Positions 35,156 to 45,859 are shown, numbered from the stretch's first letter. The stretch is DNA of 64,000 nt from Helicovermis profundi (GCF_033097505.1 NZ_AP028654.1:1818001-1882000); one strand, 5' to 3'. Notes: generated from the letters alone by a model not told the origin. Program-made: numbers and translations.

Positions 35156-36040
35156 ATGGATTTTAAACAATTAGAAAGTTTTGTGACAATAGCTAAATTA
35201 AATAGTTTTTCTAAGGCTGCTGAAAAATTATTTTTAACACAACCTACAATTAGCAACCATATTCATATACTTGAAAAAGAACTCGATACAGTATTATTAA
35301 ATAGATCAAACAAGAAAGTTACATTAACAAAAGCAGGAGAAATACTTTTTGAAAATGCAATAAATTTATTAAATAAAAAAGAACAAACCTTTTTTGCGCT
35401 TAACGAATATAAAGGCAAACTTGAAGGTAAACTCGAGATTTCTTCTAGTACTATACCAGAACAATATTTTTTAAGCACAGTTATTAAGAAATTTAGTAGC
35501 AAATATCCCGATGTAAAATACACGCTCCTTAGAAATGACACAAAACAAGTTATAGATAAAATACTACTTGGGGAAATTGATTTCGGACTTGTAGGAGCCA
35601 TGGAAAACAATAAAAACTTAGAATATATCAATATACTAGAAGATGAAATCGTTTTAATAGCTCCTAATAATTCAACATTTAAAAACGTTAAAGAGTTGTC
35701 AATCGAAAATGTACTAATGTATCCTATAATTTTTAGAGAAATTGGTTCTGGCACAAGAAAAACTGTTGAAACTGCCCTTAAAAATGCAAGAATTGATATA
35801 AGTAAATTAAATGTTATTGCTACAATTGAAGATAATGAAACAATAAAAAAAATGGTCGAGAGTGGCTTTGGAATAAGCTTTATGTCTAAAAAAGCAATAA
35901 TTAATGAAGTAAAACTTAATCTTGTAAAAGAAATTAAAATTAAGGATATTGACATCGTTAGATATTTTTATTTTGTTTTTCATAAAAAACGATCTTTATC
36001 ACCACTAAGTGAAGAATTTAAAAATTTTATAGTAAACTAA
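35156..36040 (+). CDS. LysR-family transcriptional regulator (possibly selenium/sulfur metabolism type)
   Basis: A 294-residue regulator: N-terminal winged HTH (residues 1-60: LESFVTIAKLNSFSKAAEKL, LTQPTISNHIHILEKEL) and a periplasmic-binding-protein-like effector domain with LEISSSTIPEQYFL and IFREIGSGTRKTVETAL. The effector segment resembles CysL-like proteins, including the clostridial group annotated as selenium metabolism-associated LysR regulators; that subgroup call is from memory and tentative. It is divergent from the AlbA_2 gene and convergent with recA. Ribosome binding site GAGGTG. Confidence 0.82.
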   Translation: MDFKQLESFVTIAKLNSFSKAAEKLFLTQPTISNHIHILEKELDTVLLNRSNKKVTLTKAGEILFENAINLLNKKEQTFFALNEYKGKLEGKLEISSSTIPEQYFLSTVIKKFSSKYPDVKYTLLRNDTKQVIDKILLGEIDFGLVGAMENNKNLEYINILEDEIVLIAPNNSTFKNVKELSIENVLMYPIIFREIGSGTRKTVETALKNARIDISKLNVIATIEDNETIKKMVESGFGISFMSKKAIINEVKLNLVKEIKIKDIDIVRYFYFVFHKKRSLSPLSEEFKNFIVN

Positions 36041-36059
36041 AAACTAAAATATTTTCAAA

Positions 36060-36110
36060 AAAACAAACTGCTAAAAGCCTCGTTACTTAGACTTTTGCAG
36101 TTTATTTTTT
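36060..36110. terminator. Bidirectional terminator between the LysR gene and recA
   Basis: AAACTGCTAAAAG and CTTTTGCAGTTT pair around a 13-base loop, flanked by A and T runs. Confidence 0.85.
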
Positions 36111-36166
36111 GTTTTCTATACTATTATGCAGTTAACATTTATACAGTTTTTCACTATATGATCTTC

Positions 36167-37207
36167 CTAAATTTCTCCAGTTTCTTGATTCGGAGCATCT
36201 ACAGTCTCAATCAAATTATAATGAATTCTTACTCTTTCTTCAATTTCATTTAAAATATCTAAATTCTCAAGCAAGTAATTTTTTGAGTTATCTCTACCTT
36301 GACCAAGTTTTTCATCTTTATAGCTGAACCAAGAACCAGATTTATTAACAATATCAGCTTTAACAGCACAATCTAAAATACTTCCTTCTTTAGAAATACC
36401 CTTACCATACATAATATCAAATTCAGCAATTTTAAATGGAGGAGCCACTTTATTTTTAACAACTTTTACTTTAGTTCTATTACCAATAATTTCTCCATCT
36501 TTTTTTAGTGTATCAATCTTTCTTACATCAAGCCTAACACTTGCATAGAATTTAAGTGCATTACCACCAGTAGTAGTTTCAGGGTTACCAAACATAACTC
36601 CAATTTTCATTCTTAACTGATTGATAAAAATAACACTTGTATTTGACTTTTTAATAGCACCAGTAAGTTTTCTAAGAGCTTGTGACATAAGTCTTGCTTG
36701 AAGACCCATATGACTATCACCCATCTCACCAGTAATCTCAGCTTTTGGAACAAGAGCTGCAACTGAATCTACAACTATAATATCAACAGCACCAGACCTA
36801 ACTAATGCATCGACAATCTCAAGAGCTTGTTCACCAGTATCTGGTTGAGATAGAATTAAATTATCTGTATCAACACCAATATTTTTAGCATAAACAGGAT
36901 CAAGAGCATGCTCAGCATCAATAAATGCCGCTACACCGCCTTGCTTTTGTGCTTCTGCTAGAGCATGAAGAGAAACCGTAGTTTTACCTGAAGACTCAGG
37001 ACCATATATCTCTATAACTCTACCTTTAGGAATTCCGCCTATACCAAGCGCTATATCTAAATCCAAAGAACCCGTTGGAATACTTTCAACATTTAACCTT
37101 GAACCCTCATCACCTAATACCATAATTGAACCCTTACCAAATTGCTTTTCTATCTGACCTAGTACAGTATCAAGTGCTTTTTTTCTATTATCATTTACTT
37201 TTGCCAT
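36167..37207 (-). CDS. recA: Recombinase RecA
   Basis: A 346-residue DNA strand-exchange protein and LexA co-protease. Walker A GPESSGKT (about 69-76), Walker [13 protein letters not shown], loop-1 and loop-2 DNA-binding segments ([35 protein letters not shown]) and FINQLR. Normal length. Its promoter has -35 TTGACA, -10 TATAAT and a LexA box, so it is SOS-inducible. The gene is isolated from cinA by a terminator and a hairpin array. Confidence 0.97.
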   Translation of the reverse strand: MAKVNDNRKKALDTVLGQIEKQFGKGSIMVLGDEGSRLNVESIPTGSLDLDIALGIGGIPKGRVIEIYGPESSGKTTVSLHALAEAQKQGGVAAFIDAEHALDPVYAKNIGVDTDNLILSQPDTGEQALEIVDALVRSGAVDIIVVDSVAALVPKAEITGEMGDSHMGLQARLMSQALRKLTGAIKKSNTSVIFINQLRMKIGVMFGNPETTTGGNALKFYASVRLDVRKIDTLKKDGEIIGNRTKVKVVKNKVAPPFKIAEFDIMYGKGISKEGSILDCAVKADIVNKSGSWFSYKDEKLGQGRDNSKNYLLENLDILNEIEERVRIHYNLIETVDAPNQETGEI

Positions 37208-37234
37208 TAAAATTTCACCAACCCTTTAAAATTA

Positions 37235-37284
37235 GAACAAATGTTCTGTTAAGTATATTATATCGAAAAAAACCAGTATGTCAA
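37235..37284 (-). promoter_or_regulatory. recA promoter with LexA box
   Basis: On the minus strand: TTGACA (37279-37284), 16 bp, TATAAT (37257-37262), then the perfect dyad GAACATTTGTTC (37235-37246) just downstream of the expected start site. This is a standard LexA-controlled promoter. Confidence 0.9.
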
Positions 37285-37300
37285 GACTCGTGAACAAAAA

Positions 37301-38180
37301 AAGCAGTGCGATTAATTGAAATAAAATAATATTTAAAACAAGCTCCTAAGTTTTAAATATTATTTTATTTCAATTAATCATAGGGCTAAAAGCCCGCGGC
37401 CAAGCAAAACGAAGTTTTGATAGGCTGCACTGCTTATATAACCTTAACAAATAATTATTCCACTCAATTAATCATAGGGCAAAGAGAGCGGTGAGTTTAA
37501 CAAAGTTAAACGTTCCGTACTGCTTATATACCCTTTACAAGCATTAATCATTAAGAAAATTTTTAAAATAATTATTTAATCCAATTAATCATAGGGCTAA
37601 AAGCCCGCGGCTAAGCAAAACGAAGTTTTGATAGGCTGCACTGCTTATATACCTTTTACAAATAATTAATCATTAATAAATTTTAAAATAATTATTTAAT
37701 CCAATTAATCATAGGGCTAAAAGAGAGCGGTGAGTTTAACAAAGTTAAACGTTCCGTACTGCTTATATACCCTTTACAAGCATTAATCATTAAGAAAATT
37801 TTTAAAATAATTATTTAATCCAATTAATCATAGGGCTAAAAGCCCGCGGCTAAGCAAAACGAAGTTTTGATAGGCTGCACTGCTTATATACCTTTTACAA
37901 ATAATTAATCATTAATAAATTTTAAAATAATTATTTAATCCAATTAATCATAGGGCTAAAAGAGAGCGGTGAGTTTAACAAAGTTAAACGTTCCGTACTG
38001 CTTATATACCCTTTACAAGCATTAATCATTAAGAAAATTTTTAAAATAATTATTTAATCCAATTAATCATAGGGCTAAAAGCCCGCGGCCAAGCAAAACG
38101 AAGTTTTGATAGGCTGCACTGCTTATATACCCTTTACAAGCATTAATCATTAAAAAAATTTTAAAATAATTATTTCATCC
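37301..38180. repeat. Alternating A/B hairpin array (seven units) between cinA and recA
   Basis: Seven units, each opening with CAATTAATCATAGGGC, begin at 37371, 37465, 37582, 37702, 37821, 37941 and 38060 (mostly 117-120 bp). Units alternate A-B-A-B-A-B-A. A units carry GCCCGCGGC then CAAAAC-GAA-GTTTTG; B units carry GAGAGCGGTGA then GTTTAAC-AAA-GTTAAAC. Stem pairing is kept although stem sequence differs. All units share a (G/C)(C/T)ACTGCTTATATA tail. At the left, AAGCAGTGC (37301) and a perfect 30-bp inverted repeat (37310-37339 with 37350-37379) fold back on unit 1. No ORF. Function unknown. Confidence 0.9.
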
Positions 38181-38273
38181 AATAAATTTAACAATTTTAA
38201 CTTTTCTCCGCATAACTTCTATTTTTATTTTAACACAAAATACATATTTTTACAATTCGTTCTTCTACAATAA

Positions 38274-38324
38274 AATAAAATTCTAAATTTTAAGCCATGT
38301 AAAACTTAAAATTTAGAATCTATT
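38274..38324 (-). terminator. cinA terminator
   Basis: AGATTCTAAATTTTAAG pairs with CTTAAAATTTAGAATTTT around TTTTACATGG; T-rich tail on the minus strand. It separates cinA transcription from the hairpin array and recA. Confidence 0.85.
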
Positions 38325-38329
38325 ACACA

Positions 38330-39562
38330 TTAAGTCGTCACTATTTTCCTAATTTCATTAAATGCAAATAAAGCAGTATTCATCCTAATTCTTTCTCTAC
38401 CACCTCTAAAGTTCTTTTTAAATATAAAGGTATTATCAAAATATTTTATACCGATATATACAAGTCCAACAGGCTTTTCTTCACTTCCACCATTTGGACC
38501 TGCAATTCCTGTAACAGTGATACATATATCAGATTTTGTTTTTTCATAGAGTCCATCTAGCATTTCTAGACAAACTTCTTCACTAACAGCTCCAAATTCA
38601 TCTAAAGATTGTTCGCTTACATTTAATTCTTTAACTTTTGCTTCATTTGCATAAGTAATTAAAGAACATTTATAAATATCAGATACGCCAGAAAAATCTG
38701 TAATTAATTTTGCAATAAGCCCACCTGTGCATGACTCTGCTGTAGATATTGTAAATTTCTTTTCTAAAAGAAGATTTATAGTTGTTTCAGGGAGTGACAT
38801 ATCTTCATAATTAAAAATATATTCACCTATTCTACTTGTAATTTCATCAACTATAGGATTAATCAACTTATAGTTTTCTTCTTCATTTTCACTACTCGAA
38901 GTAACTCTAATAAGCACTTCTCCACTTTTAACATATGTGGCAATAGTTGGGTTGCTTTGATTTTCAACTATATCCATAATTTTATCTTCAACTTTTGATT
39001 CACCCATACCAAATACTTTAATAAATTTTGAAGTAATTATATTTTTATTCATCTTTTGAAGTTCTTTAGAAGCGTAATTTTCAAACATTGGATTTACTTC
39101 TCTAGGCGGTCCAGGAAGTAAAAGAGCCATCTTTTTACCTTTTTTAACTATACACCCTGGCGCTGTACCAAAATCGTTATCTAAAATAATAGAATCTTTA
39201 GGGAAATATGCCTGTCTAAAATTATTCTCAGTAATATTTCTTCCGTATTTTTTAAACCTTTCGATTAAACCAAGCTTAACTTCTTCATTAAGTACTAAAT
39301 CAAGTCCTAATGCATTTGCAATAACTTCTTTAGTAATATCATCCTTTGTCGGCCCAAGTCCACCAGATGTAACTATTAAATCAACTTTTTCGTAAAGTCT
39401 ATTAATATCCTCAATTATCCTGTCTTCATTATCCCCTACAGTAGAATGGTACATAACGCTAATACCAAGTTCATTTAATTTTCTAGATAGATACTCACTA
39501 TTAGTGTTTAATGTCATACCCATTAATAGTTCAGTTCCTATTGTAAGTATAGCTGCCTTCAC
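38330..39562 (-). CDS. cinA: CinA family protein (competence/damage-inducible; NMN deamidase-type)
   Basis: A 410-residue two-domain protein: an N-terminal MoaB/COG1058 domain (residues 1-170, ILTIGTELLMGMTLNTNSEYL, TSGGLGPTKDDITKE, PGPPREVNPMF) associated with ADP-ribose pyrophosphatase activity, and a C-terminal CinA domain (about 255-405, TAESCTGGLIAKLITDFSG, VTGIAGPNGGSEEKPVG) associated with NMN amidohydrolase activity. Located downstream of pgsA and near recA, as in many Gram-positives. Confidence 0.93.
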   Translation of the reverse strand: MKAAILTIGTELLMGMTLNTNSEYLSRKLNELGISVMYHSTVGDNEDRIIEDINRLYEKVDLIVTSGGLGPTKDDITKEVIANALGLDLVLNEEVKLGLIERFKKYGRNITENNFRQAYFPKDSIILDNDFGTAPGCIVKKGKKMALLLPGPPREVNPMFENYASKELQKMNKNIITSKFIKVFGMGESKVEDKIMDIVENQSNPTIATYVKSGEVLIRVTSSSENEEENYKLINPIVDEITSRIGEYIFNYEDMSLPETTINLLLEKKFTISTAESCTGGLIAKLITDFSGVSDIYKCSLITYANEAKVKELNVSEQSLDEFGAVSEEVCLEMLDGLYEKTKSDICITVTGIAGPNGGSEEKPVGLVYIGIKYFDNTFIFKKNFRGGRERIRMNTALFAFNEIRKIVTT

Positions 39563-39575
39563 ATTATCATCTCCA

Positions 39576-40115
39576 TTAATTTAAAACATTTCTATTTTTA
39601 TAAATATAATCGATACCAGAAATTACAGTTGCAATAGTTGCAATATATAAAGTAATCATATCAATTCTAATATTTAATCCATTAAATGGTGCATTATTTA
39701 ATAAAAGCATAATTATAGCTAGTATTTGAGTATTAGTTTTAATTTTGCCCCATATACTTGCAGATATAACGACACCTTCACTTGCTGCAACTGCTCTAAA
39801 AACACTAATAATTAATTCTCTTGAAATAATTATAAATACGAAATACGAACTTATTTGGTCCGTTTGTACAAAACCGATTAAAGCCGCAGCAACTAATAAT
39901 TTATCTGCAAGTGGATCCATAAATTTACCAAGTTTCGATACTAAATTTAATTTTCTCGCCAAATACCCATCTAAAAAATCAGTTATTGATGCAAGAATAA
40001 ATATAATAAGCGCCACATAATTTGGTGAATCTACACTAAAATTATTAAGTAAAAAATACAAAAATACAGGTACTAATAATATTCTGCTAAGTGTAATTTT
40101 ATTAGGTAAATTCAT
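39576..40115 (-). CDS. pgsA: CDP-diacylglycerol--glycerol-3-phosphate 3-phosphatidyltransferase
   Basis: A 179-residue integral membrane enzyme making phosphatidylglycerol phosphate. The CDP-alcohol phosphotransferase signature DG..AR..G...D…D is present (ITDFLDGYLARKLNLVSKLGKFMDPLADK, written here in part). Several membrane segments. It starts one base after the rimO stop and ends 13 bp before cinA, so rimO-pgsA-cinA form an operon. Confidence 0.93.
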   Translation of the reverse strand: MNLPNKITLSRILLVPVFLYFLLNNFSVDSPNYVALIIFILASITDFLDGYLARKLNLVSKLGKFMDPLADKLLVAAALIGFVQTDQISSYFVFIIISRELIISVFRAVAASEGVVISASIWGKIKTNTQILAIIMLLLNNAPFNGLNIRIDMITLYIATIATVISGIDYIYKNRNVLN

Positions 40116-40116
40116 A

Positions 40117-41457
40117 TCAAAACTCTCCTATCAAATCATATTCCATAGAATCAATTATTTTTACTGATATAAATTCGCCTGTTTCAAGTTCTTTTTCAGT
40201 ATTAACATATACGATTCCATCTACTTCCGGTGCATCATATGAACTTCTACATAGGTATACGTTCTCTTTAGGCACTTTTTCTTCTACAATTACTTCTATT
40301 TCTCGTCCAAAAAATTTATTAAGATTATCTGATGAAATTTGTACTTGAATAGCAAGAAGTTCATTTTTTCTATTTTCACGAATTTCTTCATCTACTTGGT
40401 TTTTCATTTTAGCTGCAGCTGTGTCCTCTTCAAGTGAATAGGCAAACACTCCAACTTTATCAAGTTTTACATCTGAAATAAATTCTTTAAGTTCATTAAA
40501 TTCCTCATCAGTTTCACCAGGAAAACCAACTAATAAAGTCGTTCTAATAACAATATCACTAACTTTTTCTCTAAGTTTATTTATAACACTGTAAAGCTGC
40601 TCTTTAGAAGTATTTCTATTCATTCTTTTTAACACAGAATTAGATGCATGCTGAATTGGTATATCAATATATTTAACAACCTTATCAAGAGTCGCTATTG
40701 CATCAATTAATTCATCATCAATTACATCTGGATAACAATATTGCAGTCTAATCCATTTTAAACCTTCAATTTTATTAAGTTCTTTTAAAAGAGCAGAAAG
40801 CTTATATTTACCATACAAATCAATTCCATATCTTGTAGTGTCCTGTGCTATTATAATTAATTCTTTAACTCCACCACTAACTAAATCTTTTGCTTCAAGA
40901 ACTATATCTTCCATTTTTCTACTTCTATATTTACCTCTTAATTTGGGAATAATACAATAGGTACAAAGGTTATCACAACCCTCTGAGACTTTTAAAAACG
41001 CATAATAATTGGGAGACAAAAGTATTCTTGGAATATTTTCATCAATATCATCGTCTATATCTCCAGTTGCAGTAATTCTTTTGCTATTAATTTCTTTATT
41101 ACTTAAAATTTCATCAATAATATAATAAATATTTACAAATTTTGTTGTTCCAATAAATGCATCAACTTCTGGAAGTTCTTTTTCAAGTTCATCCGCATAT
41201 CTTTCAACCAAACAACCCGCGGCTACAAAAACTTTACATATACCATTTTTTTTATGTTCTAATAGCTCTATAATCGTATTAATTGATTCTTCTTTTGCAT
41301 CTCCAATAAAACCACAAGTGTTTACAACAATAATATCAGCTTTTGATGGATCAAGTTCAATATTATAATTATTTTTGCTCATTATACCAATCATCATCTC
41401 AGAGTCTACTTGGTTTTTAGCACAGCCAAGTGTTTCAAAATATATTTTTAAATTCAT
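40117..41457 (-). CDS. rimO: Ribosomal protein S12 methylthiotransferase RimO
   Basis: A 446-residue radical SAM enzyme that methylthiolates an aspartate of ribosomal protein S12. N-terminal UPF0004 domain with Cys residues in ETLGCAKNQVDSE, VVNTCGF and VAAGCLVERY; radical SAM motif CDNLCTYCIIP; C-terminal TRAM domain (about 380-445). Downstream of ftsK by about 60 bp and overlapping the region of pgsA translation (TGA-T-ATG). Confidence 0.95.
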   Translation of the reverse strand: MNLKIYFETLGCAKNQVDSEMMIGIMSKNNYNIELDPSKADIIVVNTCGFIGDAKEESINTIIELLEHKKNGICKVFVAAGCLVERYADELEKELPEVDAFIGTTKFVNIYYIIDEILSNKEINSKRITATGDIDDDIDENIPRILLSPNYYAFLKVSEGCDNLCTYCIIPKLRGKYRSRKMEDIVLEAKDLVSGGVKELIIIAQDTTRYGIDLYGKYKLSALLKELNKIEGLKWIRLQYCYPDVIDDELIDAIATLDKVVKYIDIPIQHASNSVLKRMNRNTSKEQLYSVINKLREKVSDIVIRTTLLVGFPGETDEEFNELKEFISDVKLDKVGVFAYSLEEDTAAAKMKNQVDEEIRENRKNELLAIQVQISSDNLNKFFGREIEVIVEEKVPKENVYLCRSSYDAPEVDGIVYVNTEKELETGEFISVKIIDSMEYDLIGEF

Positions 41458-41518
41458 AATTTTCCTTTCTTTTATATAAGTATTTATTATTTTATTGATT
41501 TACTATCGATCAAATACA

Positions 41519-44095
41519 TCACAGATTTTCGCTAGTAGTGTTAAGATTTTCTCCGCTTGAATCCTCTTCTAAAAAACTTGGTCCAACTAATACTTCTCTT
41601 GGTTTACTTCCAGCACTTGGACCTACAATACCCCTTTCTTCCATTTCATCAACAATTCTAGCTGCCCTATTATATCCTATTCTAAACTTTCTTTGAAGCA
41701 TTGAAACTGAAGCCTGCTTAGAATTAATTACATGCTCTATTGAGGGTCTTAAATATTCATCATCATTATTATCAATAAACAAAGTGCTTGAAGTGTTTTC
41801 TAAAATTCCTTCATCATAATTAACTTGACCAGATTGTCCTTTAACAAATGCAACTAAATTTTCAACTTCTTCATCGGAAACAAAGGCACCCTGAACTCTC
41901 ATAGGTTTAGATAATCCAACTGGTGAAAATAACATGTCTCCTTTACCAAGAAGTTTTTCTGCACCACCCATATCAAGAATTGTTCTTGAGTCAATTTGGG
42001 AACTAACTGAAAATGCGATTCTTGACGGAATATTTGCCTTAATTAAACCAGTAATTACATCAACTGATGGTCTTTGAGTTGCAACAATTAAATGAATACC
42101 AGCAGCTCTAGCCATCTGTGCCAATCTACATATCGCGTCTTCAACTTGGTTTGGCGCCACCATCATAAGGTCGGCTAGTTCATCTATAATAACAACTATT
42201 TTAGGCATTTTTTCAAGATCATTTTTCTCAGCTTTTTTATTGTATGAATTAATATCACGAACAGAAGTTTCAGCAAAAGTATTATATCTATTTGTCATTT
42301 CCTGAACAGCCCAATTTAATGCAATAGATGCTTTTTTAGGATCAGTCACTACAGGAAGTATCAAATGAGGTATACCATTATAATTATTAAGCTCAACAAC
42401 TTTAGGATCTATCATAAGGAGCTTTACTTCATCAGGCCTTGCATTAAAAAGAATTGATGCAATTAAGGTATTAACACATACACTTTTACCAGAACCTGTA
42501 GCGCCTGCAATAAGTAAATGTGGCATTTTAGATAGATCACTTACTATAGAGTTACCTGAAATATCTTTTCCAAGTGCAAAGCTTAATTTCGATTTACTAT
42601 CCCTAAACTCTTTAGTATCAAGGACATCTTTTAAAGTTACAAGCGAAGTATTTTTATTTGGAATTTCAATTCCTACTGCTGCTTTTCCTGGAATTGGAGC
42701 GATAATTCTAATTTGCTGAGCTGCAAGTCCAAGAGCTATATCATCTGAAAGATTAACTATTTTACTAACCTTAACACCAGGGCTTGGTTGAAGTTCAAAC
42801 ATTGTAATAGCTGGCCCCTTACTAATTTGAACAACTTTTGCTTCAACTTTAAAGCTAGCTAAAATTGATTCAAGTTTCCTTGCAATATCTAAAATTTCTT
42901 TTTTATTTGATGTTCCTGTAACTTTACTATTACTAAGCATTTTTACACTTGGAATAATATAATTTTCATACTCCATATGTGATGCTTTTTCTAGATCATT
43001 TTCAATTTTCTTAACTTCTTTTTTACTAATTTTTGAATTTTCTTTTTTTATCTCTTTATTTGTTTTTACTTGAACGTTTTGAGTTTCACCGGACTTATTC
43101 ATTTCATTATTATTAATACTACTAGCTGTACTTGGCTCACTCACAACATTTGATTTTACTTCGTCATCAAATGCATTGATTTTAATACTCATACTTTCTT
43201 CTGACGAAGTATTTACAGCATTACTGGGTAAACTTACACTAGTAGAAGTTTTTTCTATATTTTTATCAAGAACATAATTATTGCTATCAAAGTCGCTAAA
43301 TTTTTCAGTTTTTTTCTGCTTTATCTCTTCTATATTTTGTTTAATGTTTTCTTTTGATACAGCTTTCTTCTCTTTGTATTGTCTATTAGCATTTGTAACT
43401 ACATTCGTTGCAAATTTCTTTTGTGAATTAAAGATATCTACAATTGAAATTTTGGTGCCGATTACAATTGCAATAAATAAAAGAATAAGGGAAACAACAT
43501 AAGTTCCAATTTTTCCAAACAATCCAACTAATGCATAGGATAAAAGCGTACCTATAGAACCAGACGACGTACCAATTACGCCGTAGTTAAATGCAGTAAT
43601 CACTCCATCTATAGATAAAACTTTAATATTAGTAAGTTTATAACCTTCCATAGAAATATCATAAATTAAATTACTATATATTGCTAAAATACTAAAAAAT
43701 CCAAGTAAAATAGAAAATATATACTTTTTTCTAACAGTTTTAAGGTTATTGTTTATAATGAAAAATATAATAAAAAATACAACATAAGGTACTATATATG
43801 CAGTTTTAGAAAATAGGCCAAGATATATTTTTTTTATGGTTTCACCAACAATTCCCATAGCAAAAGTGTGTAAACTAAATACAGAGATAACTGTAAAACC
43901 TATCAAAAGAATCAATTTCACTTCATAAATTAATTTAGATTCAAAGTTACTCTTTTTTTCGCTTTTTTTTGAACCATTAGTTTTTTTAGTATTCACTTTT
44001 TTAGATTTAGTAGATTTTTTTACACTACTACTTTTTTTAGCATTAGGTGATTTTTTTGTTTTACTTTCTTTTTTTACGCTATTTTTCTTATTCAT
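41519..44095 (-). CDS. ftsK: DNA translocase FtsK/SpoIIIE
   Basis: An 858-residue septal DNA pump. The first 50 residues are almost only Lys, Ser and Asn; then about four membrane segments (55-215), a charged Gln/Lys/Ser-rich linker, and the motor (about 400-780) with Walker [10 protein letters not shown] and Walker [13 protein letters not shown]. The C-terminal gamma domain ([19 protein letters not shown]) reads DNA orientation sequences. The poly-lysine start is unusual in extent but the frame is continuous. It leads the ftsK-rimO-pgsA-cinA cluster. Confidence 0.95.
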   Translation of the reverse strand: MNKKNSVKKESKTKKSPNAKKSSSVKKSTKSKKVNTKKTNGSKKSEKKSNFESKLIYEVKLILLIGFTVISVFSLHTFAMGIVGETIKKIYLGLFSKTAYIVPYVVFFIIFFIINNNLKTVRKKYIFSILLGFFSILAIYSNLIYDISMEGYKLTNIKVLSIDGVITAFNYGVIGTSSGSIGTLLSYALVGLFGKIGTYVVSLILLFIAIVIGTKISIVDIFNSQKKFATNVVTNANRQYKEKKAVSKENIKQNIEEIKQKKTEKFSDFDSNNYVLDKNIEKTSTSVSLPSNAVNTSSEESMSIKINAFDDEVKSNVVSEPSTASSINNNEMNKSGETQNVQVKTNKEIKKENSKISKKEVKKIENDLEKASHMEYENYIIPSVKMLSNSKVTGTSNKKEILDIARKLESILASFKVEAKVVQISKGPAITMFELQPSPGVKVSKIVNLSDDIALGLAAQQIRIIAPIPGKAAVGIEIPNKNTSLVTLKDVLDTKEFRDSKSKLSFALGKDISGNSIVSDLSKMPHLLIAGATGSGKSVCVNTLIASILFNARPDEVKLLMIDPKVVELNNYNGIPHLILPVVTDPKKASIALNWAVQEMTNRYNTFAETSVRDINSYNKKAEKNDLEKMPKIVVIIDELADLMMVAPNQVEDAICRLAQMARAAGIHLIVATQRPSVDVITGLIKANIPSRIAFSVSSQIDSRTILDMGGAEKLLGKGDMLFSPVGLSKPMRVQGAFVSDEEVENLVAFVKGQSGQVNYDEGILENTSSTLFIDNNDDEYLRPSIEHVINSKQASVSMLQRKFRIGYNRAARIVDEMEERGIVGPSAGSKPREVLVGPSFLEEDSSGENLNTTSENL

Positions 44096-44201
44096 AAAAA
44101 CCTCCCCATCCAGAGTATTATATCATAGGTTTGGTGATTTAGGGTAAAAAAAGCCCATAAAACATAGCGCGCTGTAACAGCTAACCATATTCTATGAACT
44201 A

Positions 44202-44340
44202 TTTGTCCGATGCCTTAGAGTTCTAATACCCCCACTTCTTAAAAAAACGGGGGATAAAGAACTCTAAAAAGGCCCTGGATTATGTTTTCTAAGATTCAGT
44301 GGGAGTAAAAACTCCCTCCGAATCCAAGAAATTCATTTAT
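44202..44340 (-). repeat. Double-hairpin intergenic repeat, copy 3 (inverted)
   Basis: Inverted copy of the element at 2517-2654 and 24348-24486, slightly diverged in its first stem (GGATTCGG instead of AGATTCAG). It abuts the aspartate kinase stop codon. Confidence 0.85.
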
Positions 44341-45539
44341 TAAAGATTAAATTCATTATGAAGCACATTTATGGCATCATTTTTTCTACTACTATCAATT
44401 AAGCACCAAATTGTAGTATTTGAATCACTTGATTGTAATATTTCAATGCTATTTCTACTTAAGGAAAGTACAATCCTTTTCATTACTCCAGGTATTCCAT
44501 TAATTCTATGTCCTATAACTGCTATTTTTGAGCAATTATATTTTATTTCATATTTTAAAGAAAGTTCTTCAATTATCTTATTCAATTCTTTTTCTTTTTC
44601 CATTTTAATTGTAAACACTTTTTCATCTTCAAAGAAATTTATCATATCAATAGAAATTTTTTCTTTTTCCATCTTATTAAGTAACATTTCATTTCTATAA
44701 TCACTTGAACTTATATAAATAGTATATTGCAGTATATCGCTTTTAGCTGTTACCGCTGTAAACAAACCTTCTTTTGAAAACATTTTACCCTCATTATCAA
44801 TCCCAATTGTAGTCCCTTTAGAATCATTAAAGGTATTCTTAATTTTTAACTGTTTATTACTATGTTTTGCAACTTCAACTGCTTTATGATCTACTACTTT
44901 TGCACCATCTATTGCCATCTGATATATTTCATCATAAGTTACAGTATCAAGAACTCTAGCACTCGAAACTATTCTTGGATCCGCAGTCATTATCCCATCA
45001 ACATCTGTATATATTTCTATAGACTCAGCATCAAGTGCAGCTCCAAGTATTGCAGCAGTGTTATCACTTCCACCCCTACCTAAGGTAGTTATTTCTCCAT
45101 TTTCACTAACACCTTGAAATCCTGTTACTACAACTATATTATTTTCTTTTAAATACTTTAATATTTTTTCAGGATTAACTCTTATAACATTTGCATCGCT
45201 AAAATTATCATCTGTAATAATTCCTGCCTGAAACCCTGTAAGAGCAACAGAAGAAGCACCATATTTCCTTATTGTGCTTGACATAATTGTTGATGAAATT
45301 ATTTCACCACACGACATTATAAGATCTAAGTCGCGTTTTGATGGCTCTTCATATGAACTTTTTACAAGATTTATAAGAGTATCAGTTGCATAAGGGTCAC
45401 CCTCTCTACCAATTGCAGATACAACAATCACTGGATAAAAGCCTTCATTTTTAAGTTTTACTGCTCTTCTTGCAATAAGTTCTCTTGTTTCACTTGTTTT
45501 TACGGATGTTCCTCCGTATTTTTGAACTATAATTTTCAT
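44340..45539 (-). CDS. Aspartate kinase
   Basis: A 399-residue enzyme phosphorylating aspartate, the first step to lysine, threonine and methionine. N-terminal kinase: VQKYGGTSV, VVVSAIGREGDP, GRGGSDNTAAILGAAL, YTDVDGIMTADPRIV. Two C-terminal ACT domains (about 260-399) for feedback control. Similar in length to DapG/LysC-alpha. The 310 bp upstream hold no gene; I see no convincing lysine riboswitch there. The repeat element follows its stop directly. Confidence 0.92.
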   Translation of the reverse strand: MKIIVQKYGGTSVKTSETRELIARRAVKLKNEGFYPVIVVSAIGREGDPYATDTLINLVKSSYEEPSKRDLDLIMSCGEIISSTIMSSTIRKYGASSVALTGFQAGIITDDNFSDANVIRVNPEKILKYLKENNIVVVTGFQGVSENGEITTLGRGGSDNTAAILGAALDAESIEIYTDVDGIMTADPRIVSSARVLDTVTYDEIYQMAIDGAKVVDHKAVEVAKHSNKQLKIKNTFNDSKGTTIGIDNEGKMFSKEGLFTAVTAKSDILQYTIYISSSDYRNEMLLNKMEKEKISIDMINFFEDEKVFTIKMEKEKELNKIIEELSLKYEIKYNCSKIAVIGHRINGIPGVMKRIVLSLSRNSIEILQSSDSNTTIWCLIDSSRKNDAINVLHNEFNL

Positions 45540-45859
45540 GTATTTATCCTTTATTTTAGACTCTTAGTCATTAGTATATTTTTTTTACAATAGCAATTAT
45601 ATCATACCAGTTTCTTAACTTCTACAAATAGAATATATCAAAATTATAACAATAATGTAGCTTTAGAGCACCTGATTATTATTTTACCTAAAATTAAGTG
45701 AATTGTTTTTAATTATTAGTTGATTACACTTACAATGCCATCATCTATCTACACAAATCCCCCATATTGTGTATTTCCTTTTAAGCTAATAATTATATAA
45801 TTTAATTAATCAAATATTTTATTAACTTATTTAAAAACAAATAAAAGGAGATGCTATTT
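45540..45859. promoter_or_regulatory. Divergent promoter region, aspartate kinase and oleate hydratase
   Basis: About 320 bp, AT-rich, no gene. AAAAGGAG before the oleate hydratase ATG is the only clear site. Confidence 0.4.

Noticed and set aside
37371-38180. CRISPR array
   Set aside because: Units are about 120 bp, almost entirely repeat with no unique spacers, and no cas genes are present.
37301-38180. Integron attC sites
   Set aside because: GTTTAAC/GTTAAAC in the B units resembles attC core boxes, but spacing is a short three-base loop, no cassettes lie between units and no integrase is seen.
45540-45850. Lysine riboswitch before aspartate kinase
   Set aside because: The region is about 310 bp but lacks recognisable conserved riboswitch blocks and a terminator hairpin next to the gene.
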